From: Haliclona indistincta
Lineage: Eukaryota; Porifera; Demospongiae; Haplosclerida; Chalinidae
Length of the DNA: 64,000 nucleotides
Direction of reading: 5' to 3'
Assembly (NCBI GenBank): GCA_964017065.1
Contig: OZ024784.1
Location: 16,473,152 to 16,537,151 of the forward strand
Part shown: one piece after another, positions 1 through 13,159 of the stretch
How positions within the stretch are numbered: the stretch's first letter is position 1
Layout of the letters: the number at the start of each line of letters is the position of its first letter
Made by a program: the position numbers and the translations under genes
Notes under the pieces: generated by a model
What the model was told of the DNA's origin: nothing
The model's database searches: none
What the model saw: the letters and a program-made list of their open reading frames with translations, nothing else

Positions 1-949
1 GTGCCCAGCCCTGGAAGTGAGAGAGAGGCTGTAATCACCAGCTGTGGTAATAACTCATATCTCTTAGCACTAAAGGGGATGATAATATGCTGATCATCTC
101 ACTTTTGGAATAACTGTTATGAGGCTATGGTTTCATGAGCCTATGGTTCTCTCATAATCATTTCACAAGAGGGAAAATGAAACTCACCCGAAATGTAATT
201 CACAGTCAAAATTACGAATTTTTTTCCCTGTCAAGTTTTATCGTGTCAAAATTTATGCTACGAAAAAAACAACTATGATGATATTGTACAAGGCTCAGCA
301 CATGTGCACATAACTTAGTAGGCTATGTGGTGGTTCATTTCTCGAGTAGTTTTGAGGATAAAGGTTGTCTGAGACTTGAGCACAAATTCTTATTTGTTGA
401 ACACAGCCAAGTGTACTTAGCTATTGGCGAATTTATCACGGTGCTTTATTGTCTGGACAGCACTAGATCACTGTGCTCAAACACTGATTGATCTTACTGC
501 ATCGCTTTGTAGAATGAGATTAAGACGTGCACTGTTTGAATCGTGTGTAACTCAATACTTCTGAGAGCTCAGTGTGATACGGTGGTTACTGTATTGAGTG
601 GTGCATTCTGTGCATTCAGTGGAGTAGTTCAGTAACTGTGACCAGCTGCACTGTGGAACAATGTGCGGTAGAGGTTTCCATGACTTCCTCTGCTAGTGTC
701 TGTGTTTTTGACCAAGAAATGTAATTTTGTGCTTTGATTGAGCCGAGCCTTGTGTTATTACTCTAAACCACTGTATGTGCCATAGTCTATTGAATCTAAA
801 GTTATGATTTCATGCTGTAGTCGTTTGGTAGTCAACCTGCTCTTCTGGTGCCAGAAGAAGCTTGGTCTTGACTAAAATCCACTATGTGTAACCAGATTCT
901 TTGATTCAATTTGCCCGTCTGGTGTATTATGATTCTCTTCTCTCTCTAG
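1..949. other. Non-coding sequence upstream of the first recognisable POMT2 exon
   Basis: AT-rich sequence with no credible exon or RNA gene. It ends in a pyrimidine-rich tract and AG at 948-949 that serves as the acceptor of the first POMT2 exon, so it is most likely intron. Confidence 0.6.
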
Positions 950-3900
950 TGCCAATGATCTCGTTTGAATTCTACAAACCTTCGTTCTTCAGTCGTTTCA
1001 TTGAATCTCACATTGTAATGGCAGAGGTTAGTACTAAGCAGTTAGTAGCAATATAGTAATAGTTTGTACCAAGAGTTCATTACCTGTTAGTACTATAACA
1101 GTTAGTAGCAATACAATAATAGAAGAGGTTAGTACTATAACAGTTAGTAGTAATACAGTAATAGAAGAGGTTAGTACTATAACAGTTAGTAGCAATACAG
1201 TAATAGAAGAGGTTAATACTATAACAGTTAGTAGCAATACAGTAATAGAAGAGGTTAATACTAACAGTTAGTAGCAATACAGTAATAGAAGAGGTTAATA
1301 CTAACAGTTAGTAGCAATACAGTAATAGAAGAGGTTAATACTAACAGTTAGTAGCAATACAGTAATAGAAGAGGTTAATACTAACAGTTAGTAGCAATAC
1401 AGTAATAGAAGAGGTTAGTACTATAACAGTTAGTAGCAATACAGTAATAGAAGAGGTTAATACTAACAGTTAGTAGCAATACAGTAATAGAAGAGGTTAA
1501 TACTAACAGTTAGTAGCAATACAGTAATAGAAGAGGTTAATACTAACAGTTAGTAGCAATACAGTAATAGAAGAGGTTAATACTAACAGTTAGTAGCAAT
1601 ACAGTAATAGAAGAGGTTAGTACTATAACAGTTAGTAGCAATAGAGTAATAGAAGAGGTTAGTACTATAACAGTTAGTAGCAATACAGTAATACTGTAGG
1701 GTCATTTGGTAAATTTAGTGATTTGAATGAGCGTAATACAAAATTGTTTTGATTTTGCAAATTTAATTAAGATACCGCTCTACGGTAGTAGTTAGTAGTA
1801 GTTAGTACTAAACACAAGGTGAATGTCAGTAACTCGTTAACTGCCGTGTGCAGGTATTTGTGTATGACCACAATGTGATTAGATCATTCTGCATGTATGA
1901 TAACAGGTGCTGTGAGTGTAGTAATGAGTGGGTTATCAGTAGTAATGACTTGAACTACTGTGCATGTGAAGGTGTGGGCCTGTACTCTGCACATCACATG
2001 CATCGCTTCTTTGTATGTCACTCACACAATGCATGACTCTCACTAACTGGTGGGCAGTATTGGGGTCATGACCACACTCAAAAACTATTACGTCACTCCC
2101 AGTGTATGTAGATGAATTGATTTCATTGTTTTCTCACATGAAGAATTATGTCTTACTTTATATGTAGTGCTCCTACACTAATTATGTACTAGAGGATTCA
2201 ATTATTTGCTTATTTGTGAATTTATGGTTTGATAGTGATAGACTTGTAGTAAAGAGTGTTCATTGTCATGACGAGCTGTGTCACTGTTTCGTGCAGTCTA
2301 ACAACAATATGAAGCCCAAAGAAGGAGAAATCACTTCACAACCTTGGCAATGGCCTCTGAACTGGCAAGTAAGAATGGATGGTACACACACACATGCATA
2401 TACACTCTCTCTCTCACACACACACACTTACTCACACATTTGTCACACTGTCACGTCTACAGTAGACACATGCACAAACACATTCGTGTGTCATTAATTT
2501 TGACATTCTTGTTCCCTCAGGGTCAACTCTTCTCTGGTGGTGATTATCGTGTCTATCTACTGGGGAATCCTGTGAGTGAACACATGCATGTGATGTGATT
2601 ACGCTGCTAATTTTTCATTTGCATGTTTGCTTAATCAGTTAGGGACTTATTAGTGTGACTAGGCCCTTTGATAGGAGTATGGTAACCATAGGATACGGCC
2701 CCTCCTATTCTAAACAGTCATGTACAAGTGACTGGTATTTGCACTGCATCAGTCATACCAGCTTCTTCGCGGAAAGCCCCAGTTTAGTCTAAAATATGAA
2801 TTATTAGCTGTGTCAGTCCAACACACGTCATGTGTTTTACATACATAGTGTTGTATACAAGATCACATGACATTGTATACAAACTCACAGGATGTTGTAT
2901 GCTGAGTCACATGGTTTGTATGAAAAGTCACATGATGTTGTATGCTGAGTCACACGGTTTGTATGCAAAGTCACATGGTTTGTATGCAAGGTCACATGAT
3001 GTTTCTAAATAAGTTTCAGTTCAGCATTCCTGAAATATCCGAGAGTGTGAGTTCATCATGTGCCGTGGCTTCGTTTCTCAGTGTTGTGAGACAAGTATGT
3101 CTCCACCTTGCTCCATGCACTTTGATGTAGCACTAATACTCATTTATTAGTTCGTGATGTGGTTGGTTCAAGCTTTGATACAGACAGTGTACTGCAACTT
3201 TGCTGCACTTATGAATTTGATTGAGTTTGAAATATAAAATATTTGTGTCGGAGTGTCATGTTTAACTTACTACGCTGTACCATAACTGTTCCGGATTACC
3301 GTGTTGTGTATCTCTTGACGTGAGTATAAAGTGCTTTAAAGGACAAATTACACAAAGCAGGAATGTTGAACAATGGTAGTTTACAGTCACATGGAATCTA
3401 GGGGAACATGACCGCCGACAAACACCAGATGTTGTGGGCGTGGTCTTGTTGCCTAGCTCCTAATTTGGTTCATATTAAGCTATGTTTATCATAATTGTGA
3501 TTAATGCTCATTGAGCCAATGATTGTTGCCAAGAATAAATTGAACCAGGCTATACATGTACAGTCTGATTGATATTGCTATATCACTATATAACATTCCT
3601 TGCAATTATGTGATCACAAATCTTTTACCTGGCGCCTTGTCTGCTTGAATTCATCTCCGACATATGGACTTCTGCGCTGTATGAAATATGGTTCCTTAGA
3701 AATAGAATTAGTGTGCTTCCATTCATATGCGAGTTTATGACGAAAAGTGTAGATAGTAATATTTTATCGAATACCTTGTGCTAAGGTGCTGTAGTGTTAT
3801 ACAACATTGCTTTGACAGGTTGAAATGTTAACACTACTAGTGTTTGTTACTTACTCTGCTACATAGCTACTAAAATTGGTATGCTACTATCGCTGATAGT

Positions 3901-6900
3901 GTTTGATTTTTGCTGCAGTTCTTGTGTTACTAAATATAACTTTGCTGCTGTGCTCGTTGTTTGTTACTAAGTATAGTCATCGGAAGCAGTGTCATGAAGT
4001 GTAACAGCAGTGCTGCTGCCAACAATCAATATATGTATTGTCCCAGTTTGGTCTAGTCTACCCGAGGCCTGAGGGCCTCTACTCCCACAGTAGACCAAGC
4101 ACCATTGATGGTGTCTGAGGCACAACACTGCTTCTGTATTTGTTTACTGCTGGTTAATGTGTGTGTCATGGTGGTCAGTAATTGAGTGTGAATCAGTGAG
4201 TGGTTATCACTGATCTGGCTTACTAACTCCCTACTTGTTCCAGTCACACTAGATGATTATGCCTCTTTTCTTTCTTGGCAACGTCTTCCTCTAAAGATTG
4301 CTAATTGTGTTAGTGAATAGTTTTGGTCACTTCCGCCGCACTCCACACGCTCTGTCTGTGCTGTAGTGTGGTTTTTGTTGTGGTCCGACAAAATCAAATT
4401 TTCTGCGATGTGTGTGTCACATTAGAACTGTGTGATAGTGTGTTTGTGTGTCAAGTTAGACGCACACAGATCTGTGTTAGGATTACATGTTCTAGTCACA
4501 TTACACCGTGTGTTGTTGGTAATGTTACGCCACATTTATCATAATATTTAACTGGACAGTTATCCCATCGATACAATACTATAACAGTACCTTTCATAAT
4601 GCAGTATCCCTTCGATGCAAAACTATTACAATACCACATTATACAATCCTGTTTAATACAAGTAATCTTTTCAATAGTAGTGTGTAGTCATAGATATTTT
4701 AGACTATTGCTTTTTGTGATCATGTCTCTATCTCTCTCTTCAGATCATATTCTGGGCCAGTGATCTCATGCTGGTATTATTCCTAGTAATGTTAGGAGTG
4801 AAACTGTTCACTGACCAACGAGCAGTTGACCTGGCTGGAATTGCAGGTAAGTCACAATAATACAATTTATAATGTCATCAATGTCAGAGTGGATCTCTAC
4901 AAACTTGATCGTAATTTGTCTATTGATTTGGGCAACGTGCTCTAAAACGAGACAATAGCTGCTTTTGAGACATAACAAGTCACAGGTATTGCACAACATT
5001 GTTAGCTGCTATAATTGTTTCCCACACACTGTTATACGGCACATACCATTACAAGCATATTTCATTATTATAATAATGATATTATTGTGTTAGTTCGTTG
5101 CGAGCTTGTTCCTGTTGCGTTCTTGGTGAAATGTTATTTCTCAACTCTGACACAGTAGTTCAATTGTAGTAATTGCTTAGATCATGTATCTGGTTTGTCG
5201 ATTATGAATGTTTGTACGCTGCTCTATGAACTGCATTTTGCTACTTCGTGCTTCATATCCCTGGTGTCCAATATCACTGTAGTATTGCACACGCGCCTTC
5301 TGTAGTGAATTTGTGCTCTTCAAACATGCACAGATGCGTCGATTCTTACTATTGTTTTCAGTTGTTTACTAGGAAGAAGTCATTACTTGTTTCTGCTACA
5401 TGTAGTGGAATTTACGTTACTGTAAGATAGTACAACCGTCACAGGCTGTTGATTGTATGCTACACTAGAGATATTATTAGTGTTGGTCAATGAGCCGTGT
5501 GTACTGTTTTGAAGCTAGCGTTATTTTTATGCTTGACTGACGTGGCTGAGTTCACTATAGTTCATGTGACATGAGTATATCACGTGTTGACAATGCTGAA
5601 TGACCAAAGATCATTTTAATATGTTGTGTACTGAGTGCATGTAAGTACAAGGTTTACTGTAGCTACTGGTACAAGGCTGTTCAGATTAGTGAGGGTCTAC
5701 TGTAGCTACTGGTACAGGGCTGTTCAGATTAGTGAGGGTCTACTGTAGCTACTGGTACAGGGCTGTTCAGATTAGTGAGGGTCTACTGTAGCTACTGGTA
5801 CAAGGCTGTTCAGATTAGTGAGGATCTACTGTAGCTACTGGTACAAGGCTGTTAGTGAGGGTCTACTGTAGCTACTGGTACAGGGCTGTTAGTGAGGGTC
5901 TACTGTAGCTACTGGTACAGGGCTGTTCAGATTAGTGAGGGTCTACTGTAGCTACTGGTACAGGGCTGTTCAGATTAGTGAGGGTCTACTGTAGCTACTG
6001 GTACAAGGCTGTTCAGATTAGTGAGTGTCTTACTGTAGCTACTGGTTCAGATTAGTGAGGGCCTACTGTAGCTAGTGAGGATCTACTGGTACAAGGCTAA
6101 TAGGAATCTGTATGTGACTCAGCATTGTGTAACTAAAATTATTTTATGTTGTTATTATTATTTACTTGGCTAGCTTTATTGCATTGTTGCTATTGTCACA
6201 TGGCTGAATACCACCAAATGCCTCTAGCTACAAAGAGATTCTGTAATTGTGTTTTACAACAATCAGGTCTTTTGCTTCGGGTGACACATAGTTTCACCGT
6301 CTGGTATCAACTTGCTCGCCCGATGATGTGGTAGCCCTTGGTTGCTAGTACAGTGTTTGGTAACACTGCCTATAAACAGTATAATTATACACTATAGTGA
6401 AGTCAGGCACTAACAGAGTAAGCTGCCATGGTGATACTCAAATATGCAATGTGGTAATATTATCTGAATATTCAGCACAGCTTGCTCTCTCATATTAGGA
6501 TTTTAGTAGCTTTAGATCATCAGTTTGGTAATGACATGGTATGCTTTGTGTAATCACCACATTTGTTCAGGTCATTGAAGACAGAACCACTCATTGTGTG
6601 TGGTAGCAGAGTGATCACATCTGTTCAAGTCACTATAGCAGATTGTCCCTTCACCTCAATCTCATGTCTTGCTGCATTCACGCACTACAGTGGTGGTGAC
6701 CTCTTTGAATGAGTGCTTTTGTAACGTCACTGATCTGACTTTTATCCTCCTTGTTCAGATGCTTGCGAATGTCTGTTTAAGAGATGTGACTAATGTGCTT
6801 TCAGTGATTGATTCACCAGCTTAGTCCCAAGGCACACTATGCGTACATCATATCATAAATTCTCCACGTTCTAATTCAATCATATTGAACAATTCCATGC

Positions 6901-9900
6901 TTGCAGCTAACCAATAATAAGCTGCGTCTGTGGTGCAGCTGCACATGACGAGAGAGCATGAGCAGCACATCCATAGTTGCTAGGTGCTAGTCTCAAGACA
7001 CTGAATACAGGCAAGCACATTTTGGTGTGCTGTCTACAGCTTTGTGACAAGTCACGTCACAAGACACTACCTAACCTAGGATAGGGTTCTACCCTCTGTT
7101 TAAAAAGTCACTGAATCCACATGCAGGTCTTCTTACAATAGATTATCATCTTTGAGAGTAGGTTTCCCTGTCATGTGATATCTTTGCTTCGCGTCTGATC
7201 ATATAGCATTAGTCTCTAACTACCAATAGAAACACCTCATCAATTATCCTTTCATCCTTCACATGCTGTAAGACATCCAATATACCCCACTATGTGTCTC
7301 CCTCTGTTCTTGCCGAGAGAGCCTGCTAGCTATACCTCTGAACTCTCTTTGATCACCACTTCTCTGTCAAAAACTCAAAAAATCTGACACTCTTCGTCAG
7401 TCTTCATTAGATTTATTATTCTTTAGACAATTAAATCAGCTTGGTATGGAGCTGTGATAGTCGAGTGGCGCTTTTCCTGTCTGTAGCTAAGCAGTCTTCC
7501 CAGTCAATCGATAAGTGGATAAATGTTGGTCTAACCTCAAGTCATAATCCAGGGTGGGGACAACTGCCAAATTCCTCTACGCATTAATTTACTTGTTATA
7601 GTGAGAAATAGTGTTTTATACACTAATGCACAACCATGTATTTATATATACACTCTTAAACAGACAACCATGTAATTGACTAATTGTCTCCCTGGAATAA
7701 ATGCACGGATATGGTCTATAGTAGAAGCACCTGTTTAATGAATTTTTCTCGATTATCTATATTCCAGAGCATGTCCGTTTTAACTGGTCATTCTGATGTG
7801 CTTGTTTAGCACAGGATCTGCATGTAATAACAGGTAATGGCGAGGGACATAAAGTATTTGGTGGTGTAGTGGTTAATCCAGCTAATGTATATGATAGTTT
7901 ATATAGCAGACTATGGTGATCTAAGGTCCTATGATAACAATAGTAGCATCGAGTAGGTGGATATCCTCTACTATACCCTAGCATATCTGCTTATAATGCA
8001 ACCGGATGTTTCTGTATTCGAAAGTGTCAATGAGTCAATAGGGAAGTATTGTCTGACCTGACCTTAGTGCTAGAACCAAGCAAACCTGTGGACACAACAT
8101 ACGAATTCGTCCACCCAGTTCAAAACATACATTTTGTGGTTTATAGATGTATAATTTGTCTACCTAACTTAGAACAAGCACAGTACACGCAATGTGTGTG
8201 TAACTAGCTCTGAATACACCAAAAATTTCAGCAAATGCCCAATTCAGTGCAGACACAATTTGTCAGTTCACAACCAACAATACACACATTGTGTCGCAGT
8301 CTCTGCTACCAGCTCACCATGTTAGGATGTGGAATATTATCTCAGCTTGTTCCAACAGTGTTAGTTGCTGTTTCATGTGTGTGTGGTGACCTTCTTCAGT
8401 TATAGAACTCAGTGCTGCTGTTACTTTAACCATATATGCAGCGTTGGAACTCTATAGTAGTACTCTTCTTATCTACCTAAATATGTTCATTATGCATGTG
8501 ATTGATATCATTCTGTTCTTTTTGGGTCGTGTTTACCAGTTCTGCTGTTTTTCGATGCTTTGTAGCATTCTTGTGTGTTGGAGCAGATGATACGAGTAAA
8601 TCTAGTTGTTGACTTAGTTTAATGGTATCACGGTATTAGTTTAATGCCCCATTGGTCTGTTGTGAGAAATCAGCATTCCTAGTTGCCATACTGATTCTTG
8701 ATGATGCGTTGTTGCTTCGGCCGGATGTGTCTGTCTGTCTGTCTGTCTGGCCCTAGCTAGTTCTGGTCGTTTCAGTGTAACCATCAATGGTCTGGTTTAC
8801 TGGGGTAGTCCTGGAACATGATCTATGGTAGACAGAATGTGCTGCCAAGACCGACTGCCTAGAATGTTACTTTCACTACCCAACCTTGAATTACTGCTGC
8901 ATTTTAGTCAGTTCTTTCTCAGTATATGAATATCTGAATGTGTAGGTAGTTGCTGTAATTTGCGTTGAAGTTTTAGAGCACAGATGGTCTTGTGTGAATG
9001 CTGAGTAGTAGTAGTAGCTGTGCACGTATCACTTGAATGAATGTGGTGTCACAGTATGTGACTATAGCCCAAGTTTACACATGTACATGTGAGTACTACA
9101 GTGTTCCTGTGAATACTATGCTGAGCGCTTAACAGGTGTCATCACTTGAAACGTTCACATATGAAACATGCGCTACATCATATTATATGCCTTCTTATTT
9201 ACTTTGTCCTTTTAGGTCCTATGGATAACTTTGTCTCTGCTGGTCTGTTTCTTGTGCTGGGCTGGGCTCTGCATTATTTCCCTTTCTTCCTGATGGGACG
9301 AGTGCTCTACTTCCATCACTACTTTCCTGCTCTCATGTACATCATAATGCTTGCAGGTAAGAGAGAAGAGAAAGAAGGAATAAAAAGATGGGAGTGAGAG
9401 AAAGAGTGAAAGGTGTTTGGAAATGAAGCCTGGTGTTATGCTCAAAAGAGCAAAGCAATGAAGTGTATTGTGGTAATGGGCTATACTAATACGAATAATT
9501 AATGATTTAATCATCTTGCTATGACTACTGGTTGATACACTGTAATACAACCACTGTTCCTACACATTCCACACTCACTGCCTGATCGAGGGTGCACTCT
9601 TTAACCAGGTGAAAGAGATCGGAGCCAAGCAGTATGACACTAGTGCAAGGCTATGTGACTCGGTACAAAGCTAGTTTAGTGCATTCTTTTCAGTCTGCGA
9701 ATAATAGTTGTGTGACCCCTAGCTAGCATGCTAGACCAATCATGCCTCCTTAAGACGACAGAGCAATGTGCAGATGACGTCTGCGTCAGCTTGTTTCAGA
9801 TAGTGACACCATTGGTAACACTAGCTCATGGTGTAAGCAGCTTGTCACAGTACCCCCTCCACTCACGCAATCATGAGTTGTTTACTGCTTATATAGTTGC

Positions 9901-11862
9901 ACCTTGTGTGAGAGTTCTCTCGTGAGGAGTTGCATCGCCATGGTAAACCTGTTGGCACCACTTCACTAGGGTATAAAGTGGGAGTTGGTACCATGGCAAC
10001 CGTTGTCACGTAACTGTGAATGATGTTATGAAATCTTCTGTTATTGGTCAATTTGTTATCTTCGATTCAAATTTTAGACTTGTTTAACGGTTATCGCTGA
10101 ACTATGTGCAACTTTTGTGACAATTAGTGTAGCATGCGAATAGGGTAGAGCTAATGGAGACCAGAATGTTGCATAATGGAACCGAACAATGTATGGAAGC
10201 ACATCAGAAAGATGATCCTTCACAAGTTTGATCAAAAAGGAAATCTATGACAGACCCACACAGTGCAAATCACATGAAAATCTTCCATAATGTCTTGATA
10301 AAATCTTCCAATTGTTGCTATCTGAACTATGCTTGAAACACACACTCGCTCCACTTACATCAGCAAATTGTTGTTAAGGTAACTTTTTAGTTATGCAAGA
10401 TTATGTGGACAAACAAACTCAAGTAGGTCAGGGATTTTCATTGCTTCCATAACTACACAAGTTGCTTTTATAGGTACATTCATACATTGCCATCTTCCGA
10501 GTTCCAGCTGATCTTATTTTGTTGACGATACTTGGTATTATTGGCTGTCATATTATCCTCTATTAGTAGATATTGTTTTGGTATTTGATAATTCTTAATG
10601 GTATCTGAATATCAGCATGTGAATGCAAGCTGTTATATCCACTCCCCATAATGGTGATGTGTTGGTATGCGCTGCATGCCTAAGTTGTTGTGTTTCAAAA
10701 GTATCGTGTCCTTGCCTTACCTTCTTTCTAACATCTGGCGGTTACCAAACAAAACCAGGTGTTTGGCTCGAGTTGCGATATTCATAGCCATGTGATAGCT
10801 TTCATGAGCTGTTCATATCTTTATAGGCCGGTCAATTCATTCATGCGGTGGTTGTGTGATAAACACTGCATTGCGAACATATAATACGCCCACCACACCC
10901 TCGTGAATTTAGCTGTGGACATGGTCAAATGAGTGGTTGGCTATTTCCTAAAGAGGACTTGATTGGAAGTAGTGGTTGCTTAGGAATGGTGTTGCAATAA
11001 ACACATCTGTTACCACAGTCCTTTCTTTCTAACATAACACTCACTCATTCTCTCTCTTCTCTCCTTCCCTCTCTTTGTGTCTTTCTCTACTTTTTCCATC
11101 TCAGCTATTGTCTCAGAGTTCTGCATACAGCTGCTAACTGGTCTTTGTAAACCATCTATGAAACCTGTCGTCTACTATTCAGGGATAGTATTGGTCTATG
11201 CAATCATCTTTGGAAGGTAATGTGTGTGTGATTGCATGTATTTTTGACCATCCCACTCTCTCACTGTAAATCTCATTATAGTCAATAATTATTGAGTGAT
11301 AAGTGCTTCAATTATTCATGTTTGAAGTAGTGGAGAATGAATGCTATTGTTTTAATTGGTGTTTGATATTTTAAGTGTGCTATAGTTTGCTTGTTTTAAA
11401 GTGTTTATCGGAAATATTTTCTCAACAAGAGCATCATTTTTTGTATAACATTTTTAACCTCTGCAAATGTTTCCCTGCATCGCTTCAGGAAGCTCTAGAG
11501 GGCTATGTTTGTTGTTGGCAGCCTTGTTTGATCTTAGCGCCTTCATAAGAACTGCCAATGACAACTCTTCCTGTCCAGTAGCTGGCTGTATCCCATGGGA
11601 CTACCATTGGTGAGGTAGTTCTACTCCACCATTGGGTCCATAAGATGCTGTCCTTGTAATGAGTTCAGATCTATAATGCCCTCAAGCCAGGCATTTCATT
11701 TGTATTCATAATATTTATGCATGCTGATTCACATGGTTTTTTTCTGCCCTCTGCAGTTTTGTTGTGTTTAGCCCACTCAGTTACGGCATGACTGGACCCA
11801 AGGCAGACAATCCTGACAGTAGTATGCACGGCCTGAAATGGTTATCTACTTGGGACATTTAG
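950..11862 (+). CDS. POMT2: Protein O-mannosyltransferase POMT2, 3' part (7 exons; 5' exons lie outside the window)
   Basis: Transfers mannose from dolichyl-phosphate mannose to Ser/Thr of proteins in the ER, normally in a complex with POMT1. Exons that join in frame: 950-1026, 2297-2368, 2521-2571, 4744-4846, 9216-9356, 11105-11216, 11757-11862, all with GT-AG borders; about 219 residues are encoded here. The order of motifs follows human POMT2: [41 protein letters not shown], then the family hallmark [20 protein letters not shown], and the end [14 protein letters not shown]...[10 protein letters not shown]. The last motif separates POMT2 from POMT1. The N-terminal PMT domain and MIR domains must lie upstream of base 1. 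Several introns are long for this region (1.3, 2.2, 4.4 and 1.7 kb) and contain minisatellites. An AATAAA at 11963-11968 could be its polyadenylation signal. Family call is secure; no upstream exon could be recognised in 1-949. Confidence 0.93.
1027..1695. repeat. Minisatellite, about 40-43-bp unit, about 15 copies, in a POMT2 intron
   Basis: Near-perfect tandem copies of a unit that reads gttaatactaacagttagta followed by gcaatacagtaatagaagag. Variants carry gttagtactataacag (2-3 bp longer). The array begins directly at the splice donor of the exon ending at 1026; the donor GT is part of the first repeat-like gttagtac. Open frames across it on the minus strand are repeat translations, not genes. 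Confidence 0.95.
2382..2440. repeat. CA/CT-rich simple sequence in a POMT2 intron
   Basis: Runs of (CA)n and (CT)n lie just after the donor at 2369. Simple sequence only. Confidence 0.8.
2830..3005. repeat. Short degenerate tandem repeat based on GTCACATG
   Basis: Copies of gtcacatgatgttgtatgct and gtcacatggtttgtatg alternate several times in the intron between the exons ending at 2571 and starting at 4744. Open frames here are repeat artefacts. Confidence 0.75.
3006..4743. other. POMT2 intron, no gene seen
   Basis: AT-rich, no exon with coding character on either strand and no recognisable RNA or mobile element. It ends in a CT-rich tract and CAG before the exon at 4744. Confidence 0.6.
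4847..9215. other. 4.4-kb POMT2 intron
   Basis: The longest intron recognised in the window. It joins ...DLAGIAG to [10 protein letters not shown] in frame (phase 1). Apart from the minisatellite at 5655-6065 and a short (CTGT)n at 8729-8749 nothing recognisable was seen. No nested gene can be supported. Confidence 0.65.
5655..6065. repeat. Minisatellite, about 43-bp unit, about 9-10 copies
   Basis: Tandem copies of tactgtagctactggtaca followed by aggctgttcagattagtgag. Some copies lack the cagatt block (about 5850-5900). It lies inside the 4.4-kb POMT2 intron and is unrelated in sequence to the minisatellite at 1027. Confidence 0.95.
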
Positions 11863-11962
11863 TATATTACATGACTGACTATATACTTTCTGACGTGTAT
11901 TCAAGCACCATTTGACACAAGACAGACCGCTAACAGTTTGTAGGATTGTTTTGCTGCATAAT

Positions 11963-11968
11963 AATAAA
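11963..11968 (+). terminator. Probable POMT2 polyadenylation signal AATAAA
   Basis: Canonical AATAAA about 100 bp after the POMT2 stop codon and about 150 bp before the next start codon. Confidence 0.5.
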
Positions 11969-12121
11969 ATTTTTATTTTACGTCTTAATTGTTTCCGGAA
12001 CTCATTATTATTCATAGCACGTTTGAATATAAAATCAGCGAAGCTCACTAGTGCAGACACAACTTGCTGCTTTGCGCACTTAAAATCGATCAGCTTAACG
12101 TGAACACACACAATCGATTCC

Positions 12122-13159
12122 ATGGGTGGAAAAGATAGTCCTCCTCCATTTGTTCAGCAGCCACAGCAGCAGTTGGAACAAGACCCCAAGATGGCAGAAA
12201 TACAATCACTCAGCGAGCGCAGCTCATCTGTGTCCTACTGTACACTCTCGTTGCCTCGCTCCACGGCGTCTACTCCATCTCTCTCGCTTCGAAGAGAAAG
12301 CTCACCAATACAGTACGTGCCCAAGAGCAAGTCTGCAATAAACGTGCAAAGACACGGTGGGAGCTCGTCGACACTGGATGGAAGCAGCTCGTCTACTCTT
12401 CCACGCAGCTACACCCCGAGTGGTAGCGGTTCTCCAGTCCGCACCTACATGGAGTGCCTGTCGCCACAATCGCTCAAAGTAGTCCTGGTGGGAGACAGTG
12501 GTGTCGGCAAGACCAGCATGCTAACGAGCTACACAGTGGAGAAATTCCTCGAGAAACACTCTCCTACAATCTACGACAAGTTTTCGAGTAAGTTGTAGCA
12601 CCTGACTAGCAAATCACACTACTTGCATACTCACTACATCAATTACCAATAAAGTGCTAAGATGTTGACCTCTTTCTTTTTTTTCACTATAGCTTCTCTC
12701 TCTGTGAATGGCAGAAGAATCTCACTCACACTCTGTGACACTTCAGGATCAGATGACTTTGGACACCTTCGACCACTATGCTATCCTCAAGCAGATGTTG
12801 CCATCATCTGTTTCTCGACTGTGGATCACAGCACACTAGAAAACGTCAAATCAAAGTGGATCAAAGAGATCAGAAGAAATTGTCCCGGTATTCCTATCCT
12901 CCTTGTTGGCACAAAGGTTGATCAGAGAGAAGATGCCGCCACAGTCAAAGAACTCAAAGCTTCAGGAAAGAAGATGGTCTCAAGAACCGAAGCCCTGAGA
13001 ACAGCATCTCAATGCAGAGCAAGCTCATATATCGAGTGCTCATCTCTATCACAAAAGAACATTAAGTCCACATTCAATGACGCTATTGCAGCTGCCATGG
13101 AACTAAACAACAAATTTCAAACTTCTGCTCAGTGCGTTCAACGATGCACATATCTTTGA
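12122..13159 (+). CDS. Atypical Rho-family small GTPase, Rnd-like, with a long N-terminal extension
   Basis: Two exons, 12122-12587 and 12693-13159, encode 310 residues. Residues 1-117 are Ser/Pro-rich and probably disordered; the G domain starts at about residue 118. P-loop GDSGVGKT (Ser at the Ras Gly12 position), switch I SPTIYDKFS with the conserved Thr, switch II LCDTSGSDDF (Ser at the positions of Ras Ala59 and Gln61), G4 motif GTKVD and G5 motif ECSSLS. The protein ends CTYL, a CAAX prenylation box whose Leu predicts geranylgeranylation. The substitutions at 12, 59 and 61 are those of vertebrate Rnd1-3, which do not hydrolyse GTP, so this is probably a constitutively GTP-bound actin or adhesion regulator. 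The first ATG was chosen; a second in-frame ATG (MAEIQ) follows at 12191. Whether it is a true Rnd orthologue or convergent cannot be told by eye. Confidence 0.88.

Noticed and set aside
1034..1277. Minus-strand open frames across the first minisatellite
   Set aside because: They are translations of a tandem repeat (repeated [10 protein letters not shown]) with no start context or homology.
1848..2036. Possible Cys-rich small protein ([12 protein letters not shown])
   Set aside because: Located in a POMT2 intron without conserved spacing, signal peptide or homology.
1848..2598. Open frames of 62-93 residues around POMT2 exons
   Set aside because: They run through simple repeats or read past splice sites; only the 2297-2368 and 2521-2571 segments are supported.
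6146..9550. Several open frames of 60-112 residues in the 4.4-kb POMT2 intron
   Set aside because: The only one with homology (9146-9397) contains the POMT2 exon 9216-9356; the others have no coding character or are its shadows.
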